This document shows positions 11,701 through 22,243 of a stretch of DNA of 64,000 nt, piece after piece. Where the stretch lies: positions 3,543,723 to 3,607,722 of the forward strand of contig CAJINV010000001.1 in NCBI GenBank assembly GCA_905178155.1, written 5' to 3'. Position 1 is the first letter of the stretch. The number at the start of each line of letters is the position of its first letter. This DNA is from Amoebophrya sp. A120. Taxonomy: Eukaryota > Sar > Dinophyceae > Syndiniales > Amoebophryaceae. Position numbers and translations under genes: made by a program. The notes beneath the pieces are model-generated. The model saw nothing but the letters and a program-made list of their open reading frames with translations. It did not search any database and had not been told where the DNA came from.

Positions 11701-13054
11701 TGCACAGTGTTTTTTTCTTGCAACAAGAACAATGACAATCATACTTCTTCAGTGACACCTCGAGTATAGAATGCGTGACACTGCACCGCTACTGACTTGC
11801 ACTTCAGCGTCAATTACTTACAACATGCTGCCAACGATCACAAGCAATTGAAAAAAAAAACAGGTTCGCAGCGAAAAAGAGGTGGAGACACAGCTGCAGG
11901 AAGTAAAGCACTTGGCTATGAATGTGAAGGAGATCAAGCAGGAGATGGACCGGATGAATAGCAACATGGCGAGATACGAGGAGCAAGCAGTGAAGCTCGC
12001 GAATGACGCCGAGTGCAGCGAGAAGGAGTTCGTTGCCAAGCTGAAGGACATCGAGGCTGCCTGCACCAAGATGGAGGGGCACATCGAACAGATCAAGGTC
12101 GAAAAGAGCGATATGGAAGCGGAAACAATAGAAGCAGAGAAACAGGTACGTGCACTTCTATTTCGATACAGAATGCACGAAAACGAACGCGTGGTTGCGA
12201 TTGCTGTATCGGATAAGTGAGTAACTAGAACTACGCCCTATTAACTTTCCGTGCGGGTAATTTTGGTCATTCAGAAAGTATCAAGTGCCAACAAAACGTC
12301 TCGCAGATAATGCTGTGGCAGCGAAAAATCCACTTGGAACAAGAGATGCAGCAGGCTTTGGATCCGAGTGTCGGTGATCTCGAGACCACGGCGATGAAGA
12401 AAGAGATTCATCGGATGCAGCTGCGACTAGAACAGTTGAAGCGGCGACAGGAGCAAATTATCACAGAAATGGAGCGGACAGTGCACAAGCGCGATGTGAT
12501 TCAGCTCAAGTAAGGGCAGCTTCATTTAGATTTTCCATTTCAGAATTCTCACTCGCGAATAAAGTTGTTGTCGTTTTGTCGAAAGATGAGGAGTAGTGGA
12601 AGAACAATCTAATTCCAAATCTCCGCGTTATCCGAGGTATGAGCCAAAGGCGAAAAAGAGCGGCAAGGTCGACACGAAGCGAGAGGTCGAGAGTCTGAAG
12701 CGCGCGTTGAAGACTGCGACGGAGCAGAGGGCCCAGGTGGAAGACGAAATCGGCAAGAAAGAGAAATTGCTCGAGGAATTGCAAACCACCGTGACGGACG
12801 CGCAGCGGGAAGCCTCGAAACTGGAGCACATGACCGTGGACCTGTCGGCCAATATCGCGGTTACCAAGGTCGTGTCCGAGATCACGCACGCCAAGCTCGA
12901 ATCGCACAAGACCCCCGGTCCCGCGGAACCCGCTCCGGAAGACGTCGCGACCAAGGAAAAACTGGAAAAACTCGTGCAGTCTTTCCGGGAGCGTTATCCT
13001 AGCATGGAGCTCTTCCACCCCCAACTTTGGGCCGGGTTCTACGCCACAGCGTGA
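8734..13054 (+). CDS. CCDC40: CCDC40 / FAP172, axonemal ruler coiled-coil protein (12 exons)
   Basis: Model: join 8734-8938, 9090-9222, 9404-9622, 9779-9979, 10135-10309, 10486-10737, 10903-11161, 11338-11430, 11558-11694, 11864-12145, 12307-12509, 12637-13054; 858 residues. CCDC40 pairs with CCDC39 as the molecular ruler that sets the 96-nm repeat of ciliary doublet microtubules and places inner dynein arms and the nexin-dynein regulatory complex. The match to animal CCDC40 is collinear: HPLLARVQ near the start, GVTLYHAQQQLAKLQ, SFEKRQLELSWRSSLIG with KRDEA, and MLWQRKIHLEQEM with EIHRMQLRLEQL. The whole protein is coiled coil after an acidic N terminus. Most introns are plain GT-AG and 120-180 bp long. 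The start of exon 9 is the weakest boundary; 11558 was chosen because other acceptors give a stop. The gene implies a flagellated stage. Confidence 0.92.
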
Positions 13055-13942
13055 GGGGCAAGGACTGCGGGTGGTGCCTGTCTGATGCAGATGTTTTGAA
13101 CCTAGCGCCAGTTTACTGGCGCAACGAAAATTAACGAAGGAAACGAATCAATAGTCCTCCAACGTTTATATCATTATTCAAAAATAGCTGCACAAGCTAA
13201 CAAGATCCAATATTTCAATCAAGTAACAGTAGAACTGCTAGTGCTTGAGCAGTCTACTACCAAAATTCGACATTATTCAGTATAGCGAAAACAAGTACAA
13301 ACGAGTTCCACATGTTCATTGTGGGAAACATCACCAATTCTTTTCGTTTGATTTGACTCATAAGCAGGAGATATGATCGGAAGAAACTATCACTTCCGAG
13401 CGACTGCGGTTGGGAAAGACTTGAAAAATCTTTCCCGCGGGTGAGGTCGAGGATCCGCGCAGGTCGCCGCAGAAGATTATCCCTGAAAACCTGGTCCTTA
13501 ATGACGAAAGCTTAAGCTTGTGAAACACTAACACACACTGTAGTTTTGAATGTAGTTGTGAATGCGATTGTGTCTGTGTCAGCAACAGCACCAAAACGCA
13601 CTTTGCCTCAAAAGATTGTCGAGAGCTGTTGTCGCTTGCAACGGTGGGACGGGAAGATTTCCCGCGCTGCCAGCGTCAGAGCTGCGACAGACAGACTTTC
13701 ACAGGAGGCCTCTTCCAATGTACCAGAAAAAGAACTAAAAAATGCGTTTGGTACGATTCAAAAACGATTTGCGAATGGAAAATTCTTTTGTATGAACAAG
13801 GCTAGTACAAGAAGAAGTTGAAACAGATATACACATCTGCTACCTCGTTTGCAGCTTCAAGGCCACTGTGCCTGCTTGTACACCGCTTACGCTGTTCATG
13901 CGGTGCTTTTTTCGACGCTGCCTTGGCCTCAACTGATGTTTT
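13055..13942. other. intergenic or 5' UTR of next gene
   Basis: No recognised gene. A 91-codon frame at 13546-13821 and overlapping frames follow it, but none has a recognisable domain. Part of this stretch could be upstream exons of the Cys-rich gene that ends at 14467. Confidence 0.4.
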
Positions 13943-14467
13943 GTGGATGTGCAATTATTTTTCGCCGCCGGGTATACCTCAGAAGATAGAAAACAAAGCA
14001 AATGTACACTTCTACATACGGCAGTCAATGCAAAATGTAAGACAACGCCGACTACTAACTTGTTCCTGTCCCACGTCGCGTGGGTCATGCTATCGAAAGT
14101 TGCGTGGTCGATCAGAGCATGGTCTCGCCTGTCGTCTTTCCTGCGCATCATGGTGGTCAACACGTGCTTCGTTGTGCGGCGGCAAAATGAAGGATTCTTT
14201 GTCCTAGCCAAGCGTGGCCGCAATCCGACCTACTACACGCAGCACCAGCAGCCGACAAAGCGGCGGGAGTGCGCCCGGACGGAAGCTTGTAAAGCGATAC
14301 ATCCGGAGGAAAACGAGAACTGTTTGGACGAGTGCGTCAGCCCTTTCTGCTTCGACCAGGTCTACGCCGGTGCGGAGAGACTCGAGCCGGGCGAGGTGGA
14401 CCCGCTCAAAAGATCGAAGTTCAACCACTGCATTCTAGAACGGGTAAATCAAAAAATGGAACTGTAG
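13943..14467 (+). CDS. small Cys-rich protein (DUF4787-like), start uncertain
   Basis: The credible part is the C-terminal 80 residues: an EC-x4-EAC start, then HPEENENCLDECVSPFC, then GEVDPLKRSKFNHC. This spacing of cysteines with NENC and a GE(V/I)D segment matches a short conserved eukaryotic family that I recall as DUF4787, typically ER/secretory proteins under 150 residues. Upstream of that, the frame is open back to an ATG at 13943 and also has an ATG at 14149; family members usually carry an N-terminal hydrophobic signal, and residues 45-75 here are only moderately hydrophobic, so the true start or an upstream exon is unclear. A GT at 14454 could be a donor, but reading through gives a stop 14 bases later at a plausible family end. 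Confidence 0.5.
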   Translation: MDVQLFFAAGYTSEDRKQSKCTLLHTAVNAKCKTTPTTNLFLSHVAWVMLSKVAWSIRAWSRLSSFLRIMVVNTCFVVRRQNEGFFVLAKRGRNPTYYTQHQQPTKRRECARTEACKAIHPEENENCLDECVSPFCFDQVYAGAERLEPGEVDPLKRSKFNHCILERVNQKMEL

Positions 14468-15426
14468 CGGCCGTGCAGAGATGACCTCTCGCGGTTTTTG
14501 TTCGCCGAGAGTCGGACTGTCGAACTACCAATCGCCCGTTGGGCGCTAGAAGTCCTATAGCCATCGATCCGAAAAGGGGAATGCTAGCTGCTCTGTGGTG
14601 CAAACCATTGAAGATGTTGGAGGTGTGATCTTTTTACGTAGAGCAATTTCGCCTGGGGAATATGAATGCTAGTTAGATTTGACTATCCTTCCATTATGAT
14701 TTTGTGCAGCGGGTCGAGCAGCGCTCCGCACCTCGTTCTCCTTCGGAGAAATAGCATTTTTTTTTCTGATGCATTCATCGATCCCAACCCGCAATCATGT
14801 TCGTCTTCGTTGCTGCCGTTGATCCTTTGTGCATTGCCCATCGTGAAAACCAAGATTAGCTTTGCAGTCTTCTTCGGTTTCGTTCATGATTTAGCCAATA
14901 TCGTGCATCACGTTTACTTTCGTCTTCGTGTGTGTGTCACCGCATTGCCTTCGTGCAAAAGTCGTTCTTGCCGCAGAACGCTGCCCATCGGTCGCGAGTA
15001 TAACGTCCGACATAAAAATCGTAAACTAGTAACATACGATCATTAACTCTGATGGATTCTCAAAAACAGTGCAAGTAGAGTAAAATTAGCCTTTTCCTAT
15101 ACGTATCCCGATGTAAACATGAAAGGTACTAAACTCCCCCGTATGTTTTGACCCTTCTTCTACCAATTTGAATGTGTCTCGCTCCCAGATCGTGAATGTT
15201 TTCAATTACCCCGGTCAGGATCTAATACGTAGACTTTTCTGCTCCAGCACACGACGAAAAATTATCTGCAAAATAAAGCGCACGTACAGTATCGACTGGG
15301 CGTAGTTGCTAATGGTTGCTGCACCAGCAGTCGTAGAACATCTCAGGGGCGATTCGTGAAGGTCTTCATTCTACGGTGGAAGGAAAGCTGTTCTACTCTC
15401 GCGGTGAAAGGACCACAAGGGAAGCA
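14468..15426. other. intergenic, no gene seen
   Basis: A spacer of nearly 1 kb. A frame at 14666-15046 is Ser/Phe/Cys-rich and looks like chance. It should contain the promoter and 5' UTR of the large channel gene. Confidence 0.45.
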
Positions 15427-18400
15427 ATGTGCGGCTTCGCCAGCCGAAGGGTGCTTGCGCGCGCCCTCTATGCCGCAGTGTTGCACTGGAGCGAGCGCGG
15501 GGATTTTGTCTTCGGATTCAACCTCCTGAATAGTCACGGACCGAATAGACGAAGACCGGAGGAGGGAAATAAAGCTAGCGCCGCGAGGGATAACAATATT
15601 CGCGTCGGACAGAAGAGGAGCGCGAGCCTAGGCAGCAAAGATTCGCTCACAAGTGCTAGTACTGTTAAAGTGAAAGCTACAGATGAAGACGACATACCAT
15701 CATATTATGCGTCTGGTGAAGCTGCAACAAGTAGCGTCACAGAGGTCGTCGCAAGAGCTGATGCGGATGAACCCGAACTACGGGCGGGAACCCGTCGGTA
15801 CACGCCACCCAGGCACGAGGATTTTCAAAATTTTCCGAACTCGGAGGAAGATGTCGAAGACGAGGCATTTATCAACTTGTTATCGTCGGACGATGAAATG
15901 GAGGCGATTCACGGACGAGATACATCAACACCACCCGACCGCAGCGGCACAAGCACATGGAAAACAACACTGCTCCCACCTCACGAGGACGAAATCGACA
16001 GCAACAATTCTCATGATGCGGACAGCAGCAGGAGCAGCAGGCCGGTCGGAGCTGCTGCAAAAATAGACCGTGGAGGAGGACGAAGACCAACGACGAGCAG
16101 GCACGCACGGTCAACATCTTCCTCGCGTCGACCTAGTGTAGTGCTATTAGAGACAGAAGGAAAGATGACCACGTCGACCCAGAGAACAGATGATCTCCCT
16201 AATAATCACCAGGATGGAGGAGGACGCACCTCCACGTTGATCACCACGAAGACCATGAACGTTCTGTGTATGGCGGTGTTGTTCACCATCCTGCCGTGCT
16301 TGGTGTTCATCCTGATCATGTGCGTGGATACGGAGCGCATCTCCGTGAAGGAGACCGAGAAGCTGTTTGGCACGGTGTGCCCCGGGTTCGAGGCCTTCAC
16401 CGACAGCACGCAACGGTTCACGTTCGCGGACCAAAACACGCAAACCACCACGACGAAGGCCGAGGAGGCGGCACGGCACATCATTTGCTCCGACGCGGAC
16501 GGCGAGCCCCTGTGCTACGCGCTGGTGAACTTCCAACAGGGTGCCCTGGTCGCGCTGGTCGAGGATTTCCTGGACGAGTTTGGCGGCGACGGGGCGGACC
16601 CGGACGCCATAGACACCGGCATGTTGTTCGACCGAATCGACGCCTACCTGGACGAGGGGGTGGGCACCGGGCACGGGCCCGCCGCGCCGGAGATGACGCC
16701 GGCGGAAAAAGAGAAGATGAAGAAGACGTTTTTCGGGCGGAAAAACCCGAAGGGTCGGCAGGGTGCAGCCGCAGCGAAGGACCAGCAAGCCGCGCAGCTC
16801 GTCGGCAGCATCCGACGCAGTCTCGACAAGATGGCCGCGGAAGGCAAGAAGAGCGGCATGCGCGTGGAGAAGTCCGGGGTTCTTCGCTCCGAAAAGAGCG
16901 GAGTCATGCATGGCGGGCTCCTGCTTCCGGGGGACCAACAAAGGGGCGGAAGCAGACATGTGAATTTTGCAAGTAGCAACAAAACGATCAACCAGACCCT
17001 GGCGCCAGAAAGAATGAATGCGTCCGCGGCGTCGAAGAACTCGAAAAATAGTCTTCAGATCAATCCTAACATCCCACCGGGCGCGGGCGGCGGACAAATC
17101 TTTCGCATAACGCACGACGAGGATAACGAACGCGCGACCGAGGGTCACTTTGGTCGCGGGGAGGAAGACGAGGCGGACCCCCTGGCCGCTGACGACCCCC
17201 TGGCGGAAGGGGAAGGCGAGTCTACTCGTAGTTTAGCGCTGCTTTCTGGCATTGATGAGGACCACGCCAGCGACGGAGAATCTTTCACGAGCGAGATCGA
17301 AGAGCTCATTGACGAGGCAGAAGAGCTGCCGATTGCGTTGGCTCTGCAACAGGAGTTTCAGGGATCTTCACGAGAAGCCACGACCCCTGCGTCCTCGGGC
17401 AGAGGTACAACAACTCCCCGGCGGGACCACCGGCGGGCCGAAGGCAGCGCGACAAAGACGTATGGGCGAAATTCTACGCAGGAATTTTTACTGTTGTCAG
17501 CTTCGGGAGATCCTGCCACGTTCCCGCCGGACGGCCTCACTCCAGCTGCGAGAGGCGGTGCGCACATGACTGATCTATCCGCAGGCGCCCGCGAACGGGG
17601 GAAGGCGAACTTCCGACGCATTGTGCGGAAGCTGATCGCCATTCAGCAGGGCGATTTTGCGCAGCTTAGTTGGCGTGACGTGGCTCTCCACGGCCGGGGT
17701 GCGCTTGGGGAGTCGATTCTGCACATCTGCCTGTTCCTGAACACGCCCGCCCACCGCGTGCTGGTGCACTACCTGGTGGTGAAACTCGGACACCGCGTAT
17801 GCTGGCAACGCGAGTTCCAGGCCACCACCCTGCGGGAAAAGAAGGACGACGACCCGAACGACTTAGAATACCGCAAGGGAACCGAGAAGGATGAGCAGGG
17901 CCACGCGTCGCCGGAAGATTCCGGCCTCTACGGGTCCCTGCACAAAGGCAAACGCGCGGGGAAGCGGAAGCGCCCCCCCGCCCAACCGCGGCCGGAGGGG
18001 GAGCAGCTCCCCGGGGCGAACCCGCTGGTGCTGGCGGAGGGCGAAAAATCGGGCCGGGGAAGACCTCGGATCGAGGAAGGAGCAGCTGAGGACAACAACG
18101 AGGCGCAAATTCCGACGCGGGATCTGGCGAGTGGCCAGGATGTGGGGAACGTGAAAAAGCGTGCCATTGCGTACGTGAGCGCGGCCTACACGGTGCGCGC
18201 CTACCGGGGGGAGACCGCGCTGCACATCGCCATCATGAACGACGACCTGCTGTCGGTCGAGCTGCTGATCGACCACGGGGCGGACCTCACCGCGCAGGTG
18301 ACCGGGTCGTTTTTCACGGGCCGGCTGTACAGCGGGGCGCTGCCGCTGTCGTGCGCCGCGGTGCACGCGAGCACGGAGATGGCGGTGCTGCTGATCGCCC

Positions 18401-20595
18401 GGAATGCCAACCCGCTGCTGGGGGACGTGTACGGCAACACGTTCCTGCACATCGCGGTGCTGCACGGCCGCGAGGACCACTGCCGGTCCTTCCACGAGTT
18501 CTTCCCCGACCTGTTTCACCGGTCCATGCGATCGCGCAACGGCTCGGCCCTCACGCCGCTGGCGCTCTCCGTGTGCACGGGGCAGGCGTCGCTCTTTTCG
18601 GTCTTGTTGGAATTAGACAGTGAAATCGTCTGGTCCTACGGGCCCATGACCTGCCGAAAAATCCCTCTGCTCGTGCTGGACTCCCTGCTCGCCAAGCAGG
18701 TGCCCAACGAGGCAAATTTCGAGGATTTCGAAGAGGTGGACTACAACGAACACGACGGCGCCCTCGTCCCCGGCTCCGTGCGGACCACAGCGGCTTCGCA
18801 GGCCGTCTCCGCGGCGAAGGGACAAAGGATTGGGGGCGAGGACACGTTAACCGCTTCGGAGGACGAGCTGGAGGTGAGCTTTTCGCTCTTCAAAAAGAAA
18901 AAGAAAAAAACCACCGCCGCGGAACAACAACAAGCCGGCGATGCCAAGAACAAGGTGAAGGACAACTTCGGAGGCGTGGCGGTTACGACGGCAGCGAAGA
19001 GCTTGGCGCCGGTGAAAGACTACGGCGGCAAGGGGAAGCAACGGGACTCCGTCGTGGAGACGGTTCTGCGGTTCCGGAAAAAGCCCATGCTGTCCGCGTT
19101 GGAGATCTTGTCGACACTGCGGCTCTCGTCGCTGTGCGGCACGCCCATCATCGTCGAGCTGCAGATGGGTAAGTGGGACCAGTACGCGCGGAAGCTGAAC
19201 TACGCGTACCTGTTTGTGGACCTGATCATTTTATTCCTGCTGGTTCTCAGCCTGTCCCACGTGGTGCCCGCGGCGGTGTCGCTCTTTACGCTGATCGGGT
19301 TCGCCGTGCTCGAGATATCGGTGCAGATGCACTTTCGGGGGTGGAAGAAAATGATTCGGTCCTACCCTACCTCCGGGCTCGTAGCCAAGTTCGTGTTCTC
19401 CGCGCTGCTGACCGTAGGGTACGTGTTGGAGCTGGTGGGGGGGGATGAGGAGAACGCGTACAAAGTGTCCACTAGCACCTACTTGTACGCGATTGCGTCC
19501 ATCATCGGGATGCTCAAGTTTATGGTGTACCTGCGCCCGTTCCGGCTGATCGGGCCCTTTATTGTGATCATCGAAAAGATTCTGGTACACGACTTCTTGA
19601 TCTTTATGGTCATCTACCTGGTATTCACGATTGGCTTCCTGGCGTACTTTATCGCTGTCATAACGCACGGCGGTCTCACACTCGCCGGAGGCGATAATAC
19701 CGCGCTTGGGTCGAGAGGATCTGGGTCCACAGGCCAGCACCTTGATTTTTCGAATGCGAGCAATGGAACTACAGCAGGAACATCAAGCGCGGCCGCGTCA
19801 GCACTAGTACAGTTGCAAGTCGATGAGGGGCGCGGAAGAAGAATTTCGGATAGTAATTTCCCCAGAATACATCCGGCGCCGTTTGACCATCTGTTGGGTG
19901 GGGGTGCACCGCATGAAGATCTTCTGGGCACGTCTAGTACATCAGACCCGACCACCCCCACACCGTCCGCGCACCCGTCGCTTCCCACCGGCCCGTTTGA
20001 GGTGTGGCACTTTCTGTTCGCTGCCAGTCTGGGGGAGCTCAGTGACCAGATTCACAACGCGGAGTGGCCGATCACCACCTTGATGTTGTACGAGTGTTAC
20101 GTGTTCCTTTCGGCGTTGCTGGCCATGCCCCTGCTGATTTCTATGATGTCGGATACTTACTCCCGTATCCGGGTGGACGCGCGCAACGAGTGGGTGCTCG
20201 AGCGGATAAAGACGATCCTGACCGTGGAACGGTCCGCCCTGGCAAACTTCCTGCCGCTCAGTAAGATGCGGCCCAAGCACCAGGAGCGGACGAACGACCT
20301 GGTGTTGAGCAACGGGCGACGGGTGGAGAACTGGGTCCTGCTCATGCAGGAGTTCAACGACCCGTATGCGAACGCTGCCGGACCGGTGATCGCCGAAGAC
20401 CCGATCACGCAGCAGCCGATCACGCAACCGCAGACCCAGCAGATTCAGATTCAAAATGGCCCGGACGCGTTCTCGTCGTTCAATCCGGCTGCCATGTCGA
20501 TGACGATGAACAGATTCACCAGGGCCTCGACCACCCACGTCGGCGGGGCTCCTGGAGCCGCGGCGAAGAGCTTCAGAAGCCACAAACTGGTCTGA
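15427..20595 (+). CDS. TRPV-type cation channel with ankyrin domain
   Basis: A single exon of 1,722 residues from the ATG at 15427; the frame is also open back to a GTG at 15376. Order: about 275 Ser/Asp/Arg-rich residues; a strongly hydrophobic segment at residues about 277-300; a long polar region; ankyrin repeats at about 920-1060, including GETALHIAIMNDDLLSVELL, a TRPV-like finger (SFF...YSGALPLSCAA) and GNTFLHIAVLHGREDHC; six membrane segments from about 1257 to 1575; a pore loop near SLGELSD; an S6 ending ISMMSDTYSRIRVDARNEW, which matches the TRPV LIALMGETYSRI-type end. TRPV channels pass Ca2+ and other cations and often act in sensory cilia. Unusual points are the extra N-terminal membrane segment, a Ser/Thr/Gly-rich insert of more than 100 residues between S5 and the pore, and a pore lacking the usual GMGD. 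No intron is visible. Confidence 0.88.
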   Translation: MCGFASRRVLARALYAAVLHWSERGDFVFGFNLLNSHGPNRRRPEEGNKASAARDNNIRVGQKRSASLGSKDSLTSASTVKVKATDEDDIPSYYASGEAATSSVTEVVARADADEPELRAGTRRYTPPRHEDFQNFPNSEEDVEDEAFINLLSSDDEMEAIHGRDTSTPPDRSGTSTWKTTLLPPHEDEIDSNNSHDADSSRSSRPVGAAAKIDRGGGRRPTTSRHARSTSSSRRPSVVLLETEGKMTTSTQRTDDLPNNHQDGGGRTSTLITTKTMNVLCMAVLFTILPCLVFILIMCVDTERISVKETEKLFGTVCPGFEAFTDSTQRFTFADQNTQTTTTKAEEAARHIICSDADGEPLCYALVNFQQGALVALVEDFLDEFGGDGADPDAIDTGMLFDRIDAYLDEGVGTGHGPAAPEMTPAEKEKMKKTFFGRKNPKGRQGAAAAKDQQAAQLVGSIRRSLDKMAAEGKKSGMRVEKSGVLRSEKSGVMHGGLLLPGDQQRGGSRHVNFASSNKTINQTLAPERMNASAASKNSKNSLQINPNIPPGAGGGQIFRITHDEDNERATEGHFGRGEEDEADPLAADDPLAEGEGESTRSLALLSGIDEDHASDGESFTSEIEELIDEAEELPIALALQQEFQGSSREATTPASSGRGTTTPRRDHRRAEGSATKTYGRNSTQEFLLLSASGDPATFPPDGLTPAARGGAHMTDLSAGARERGKANFRRIVRKLIAIQQGDFAQLSWRDVALHGRGALGESILHICLFLNTPAHRVLVHYLVVKLGHRVCWQREFQATTLREKKDDDPNDLEYRKGTEKDEQGHASPEDSGLYGSLHKGKRAGKRKRPPAQPRPEGEQLPGANPLVLAEGEKSGRGRPRIEEGAAEDNNEAQIPTRDLASGQDVGNVKKRAIAYVSAAYTVRAYRGETALHIAIMNDDLLSVELLIDHGADLTAQVTGSFFTGRLYSGALPLSCAAVHASTEMAVLLIARNANPLLGDVYGNTFLHIAVLHGREDHCRSFHEFFPDLFHRSMRSRNGSALTPLALSVCTGQASLFSVLLELDSEIVWSYGPMTCRKIPLLVLDSLLAKQVPNEANFEDFEEVDYNEHDGALVPGSVRTTAASQAVSAAKGQRIGGEDTLTASEDELEVSFSLFKKKKKKTTAAEQQQAGDAKNKVKDNFGGVAVTTAAKSLAPVKDYGGKGKQRDSVVETVLRFRKKPMLSALEILSTLRLSSLCGTPIIVELQMGKWDQYARKLNYAYLFVDLIILFLLVLSLSHVVPAAVSLFTLIGFAVLEISVQMHFRGWKKMIRSYPTSGLVAKFVFSALLTVGYVLELVGGDEENAYKVSTSTYLYAIASIIGMLKFMVYLRPFRLIGPFIVIIEKILVHDFLIFMVIYLVFTIGFLAYFIAVITHGGLTLAGGDNTALGSRGSGSTGQHLDFSNASNGTTAGTSSAAASALVQLQVDEGRGRRISDSNFPRIHPAPFDHLLGGGAPHEDLLGTSSTSDPTTPTPSAHPSLPTGPFEVWHFLFAASLGELSDQIHNAEWPITTLMLYECYVFLSALLAMPLLISMMSDTYSRIRVDARNEWVLERIKTILTVERSALANFLPLSKMRPKHQERTNDLVLSNGRRVENWVLLMQEFNDPYANAAGPVIAEDPITQQPITQPQTQQIQIQNGPDAFSSFNPAAMSMTMNRFTRASTTHVGGAPGAAAKSFRSHKLV

Positions 20596-21383
20596 TAATG
20601 CGCCGGTCGGGTGCTCGGAATCACTTATTTTGATGTATGATGATTTATTTTTTAACATTTACTTTTTCTACACTACAGGTCACTAGCTATTTCTGGAAAT
20701 TTTTATTTTGCACGGCTACGTGTCGGAGCTTCAGCTTCAGCTTTTCTTTTTACGAGGAGCTCCATTTTCTGGTACTGGTTGAGGAAAATAGAGGAGATAA
20801 GCGCAACGCTTTTAGCTTTGTTTTTCGCCAAATACCTACTACAGTTTTGAAATTTAAAATTTTCTTTTATCTAGTACTAGTTTGTCGGCAGGAGCCGACT
20901 GTTACTAGCTTTTTACCCACGCTACTAACTACCATCATGCTAAGCGAAGCGAAGCTTCTCGCAAGGAGCAGCGTAGCAACAACATTTCTAGACCCTTTCA
21001 ATTCCATTTATTACGGTTTCCAACATTGCAGCGCCCTCGCATAGGCCGTTCAAAGACCCAAAGTCTACGGGGTTGAGTGCCTGTTCGGTTCGTATTCGCT
21101 CGTCGTCGTCGTCGTCGTTGTCGTCGGGCGTACTTCATCTCCTCGCCCCCTTGATATTGCCATATCTTGCAGCTTCTTGAGTCTGCTTCGTCTTCGCCAA
21201 GGATCCACTCGCCAGAGACGAGAGAGTCGCACGAGCGTGAGTCAGAGTTCGTTTGCACAAGAGTTCGTAGTTGCCTTGTAACGGGCGGCTGCTCCTTGAA
21301 TTTTTGATCATCCGCCGACTAGGCAGACCAGGAGCAAATAATTTTCATGTGAGCGAGGGCGAGCACGCCATGGTGTGAAGACT
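20596..21383. other. intergenic with short CGT/TCG microsatellite
   Basis: AT-rich 3' flank of the channel gene, then a short run of CGT/TCG triplets near 21096-21127. The open frames here are Phe/Ser-rich and not convincing. Confidence 0.45.
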
Positions 21384-22243
21384 ATGGGCTGGTTTGGTAG
21401 CATCTTCGACGTTCTTTCAGGCCCAGCTAATCTTGACGATGGGCGCGACCACCATCAGGAGATTACGCGCTCAGGGGCCCCCGAGTTGGCGCACTTGCAC
21501 CAACAGCAGCTTCCGGGTGCCCGGTCGCGCAACTATCTGGGCAGCCGACGACATCAGCTTTTTTCGCAGGTACAATTGCGCAGTGGCACCAACATCAAGA
21601 CCTCGTTCGGCACGCAGGACGATTACTACTGGTACTTTTTTCCGGATAAAGATCGACAGTCGCTGCTCGAGCGTGTTCCGTTGTTCAGTGAGATTGACAA
21701 TCTCGGTTTCGTGCCGCAGAAGCTGGACTCCATCGCGCGGCAACAGGGTATGTTCAGCGATGGCGGAGAGTTCACGACGTGCTTCCGCCGTCCCCTGGCG
21801 CAGCGCCGCCCCGGCAAGGGCCAGCCGATGGTATATCCAAGCTTTCGGCAAGTGCACGCGGCCGGGTTCGAAACGGCTACGGGGAGCAAGTTGGTGCGGT
21901 ACCTACTGCCGTCCACAACCTATGCAAAGCTTCCCGGTGATCGAGACCGCGCCATCGGGGCCCGATTTAACCAGGGCACGGCGGATTCGCCGGACTGGAT
22001 CTGGTGTCTGTGGAACAATATGCATTGCAAAAGTATCGTACTACGTATAAATTGCATTACAAATTTTCCCAAGAAAAAAACTCAATTTGTCATGCTATTT
22101 CAGGTAGAAATTTGGATTTATCATGCATATCTGCAATTAGTACGAGTGCAATACTTTTGCACAGGATAAGCAAGGTGTACAAGGACGATGTCAAGACCTC
22201 AGACTTCATTCGGAAAGACACACCTGGGCTATGGATACTGTAA
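21384..22243 (+). CDS. unknown protein, possible N-myristoylation site (2 exons)
   Basis: Model: join 21384-22003, 22165-22243; 232 residues. The ATG at 21384 gives MGWFGS, which fits a myristoylation signal (Gly2, Ser6). The middle has aromatic-rich segments such as DDYYWYFFPDKDRQSLLERV and a regular globular composition, but no known domain. The C-terminal exon reads ISKVYKDDVKTSDFIRKDTP and ends at TAA. The intron carries terminal inverted repeats (see 22018-22163). An alternative is that the first exon continues to about 22018, adding CLWNN, with splicing at the inverted repeat instead of at the GT at 22004. Confidence 0.6.
22018..22163 (+). mobile_element. candidate introner: intron with terminal inverted repeats
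   Basis: The left arm TGCAAAAGTATCG (from 22025) and the right arm, whose reverse complement is TGCAAAAGTATTG, face each other, and the similarity continues inward through CGTACTA and ATTGCA. Two TTTGTCATGC-like motifs lie inside (22086-22095, 22117-22130), a motif also found in the introners at 30702 and 55857. A clean TSD was not found, and a GT-AG intron at 22004-22164 overlaps the element, so its exact ends are uncertain. Confidence 0.55.

Noticed and set aside
13546-13821. 91-codon ORF upstream of the Cys-rich gene
   Set aside because: No recognisable domain and no in-phase splice to the conserved part; most likely spacer.
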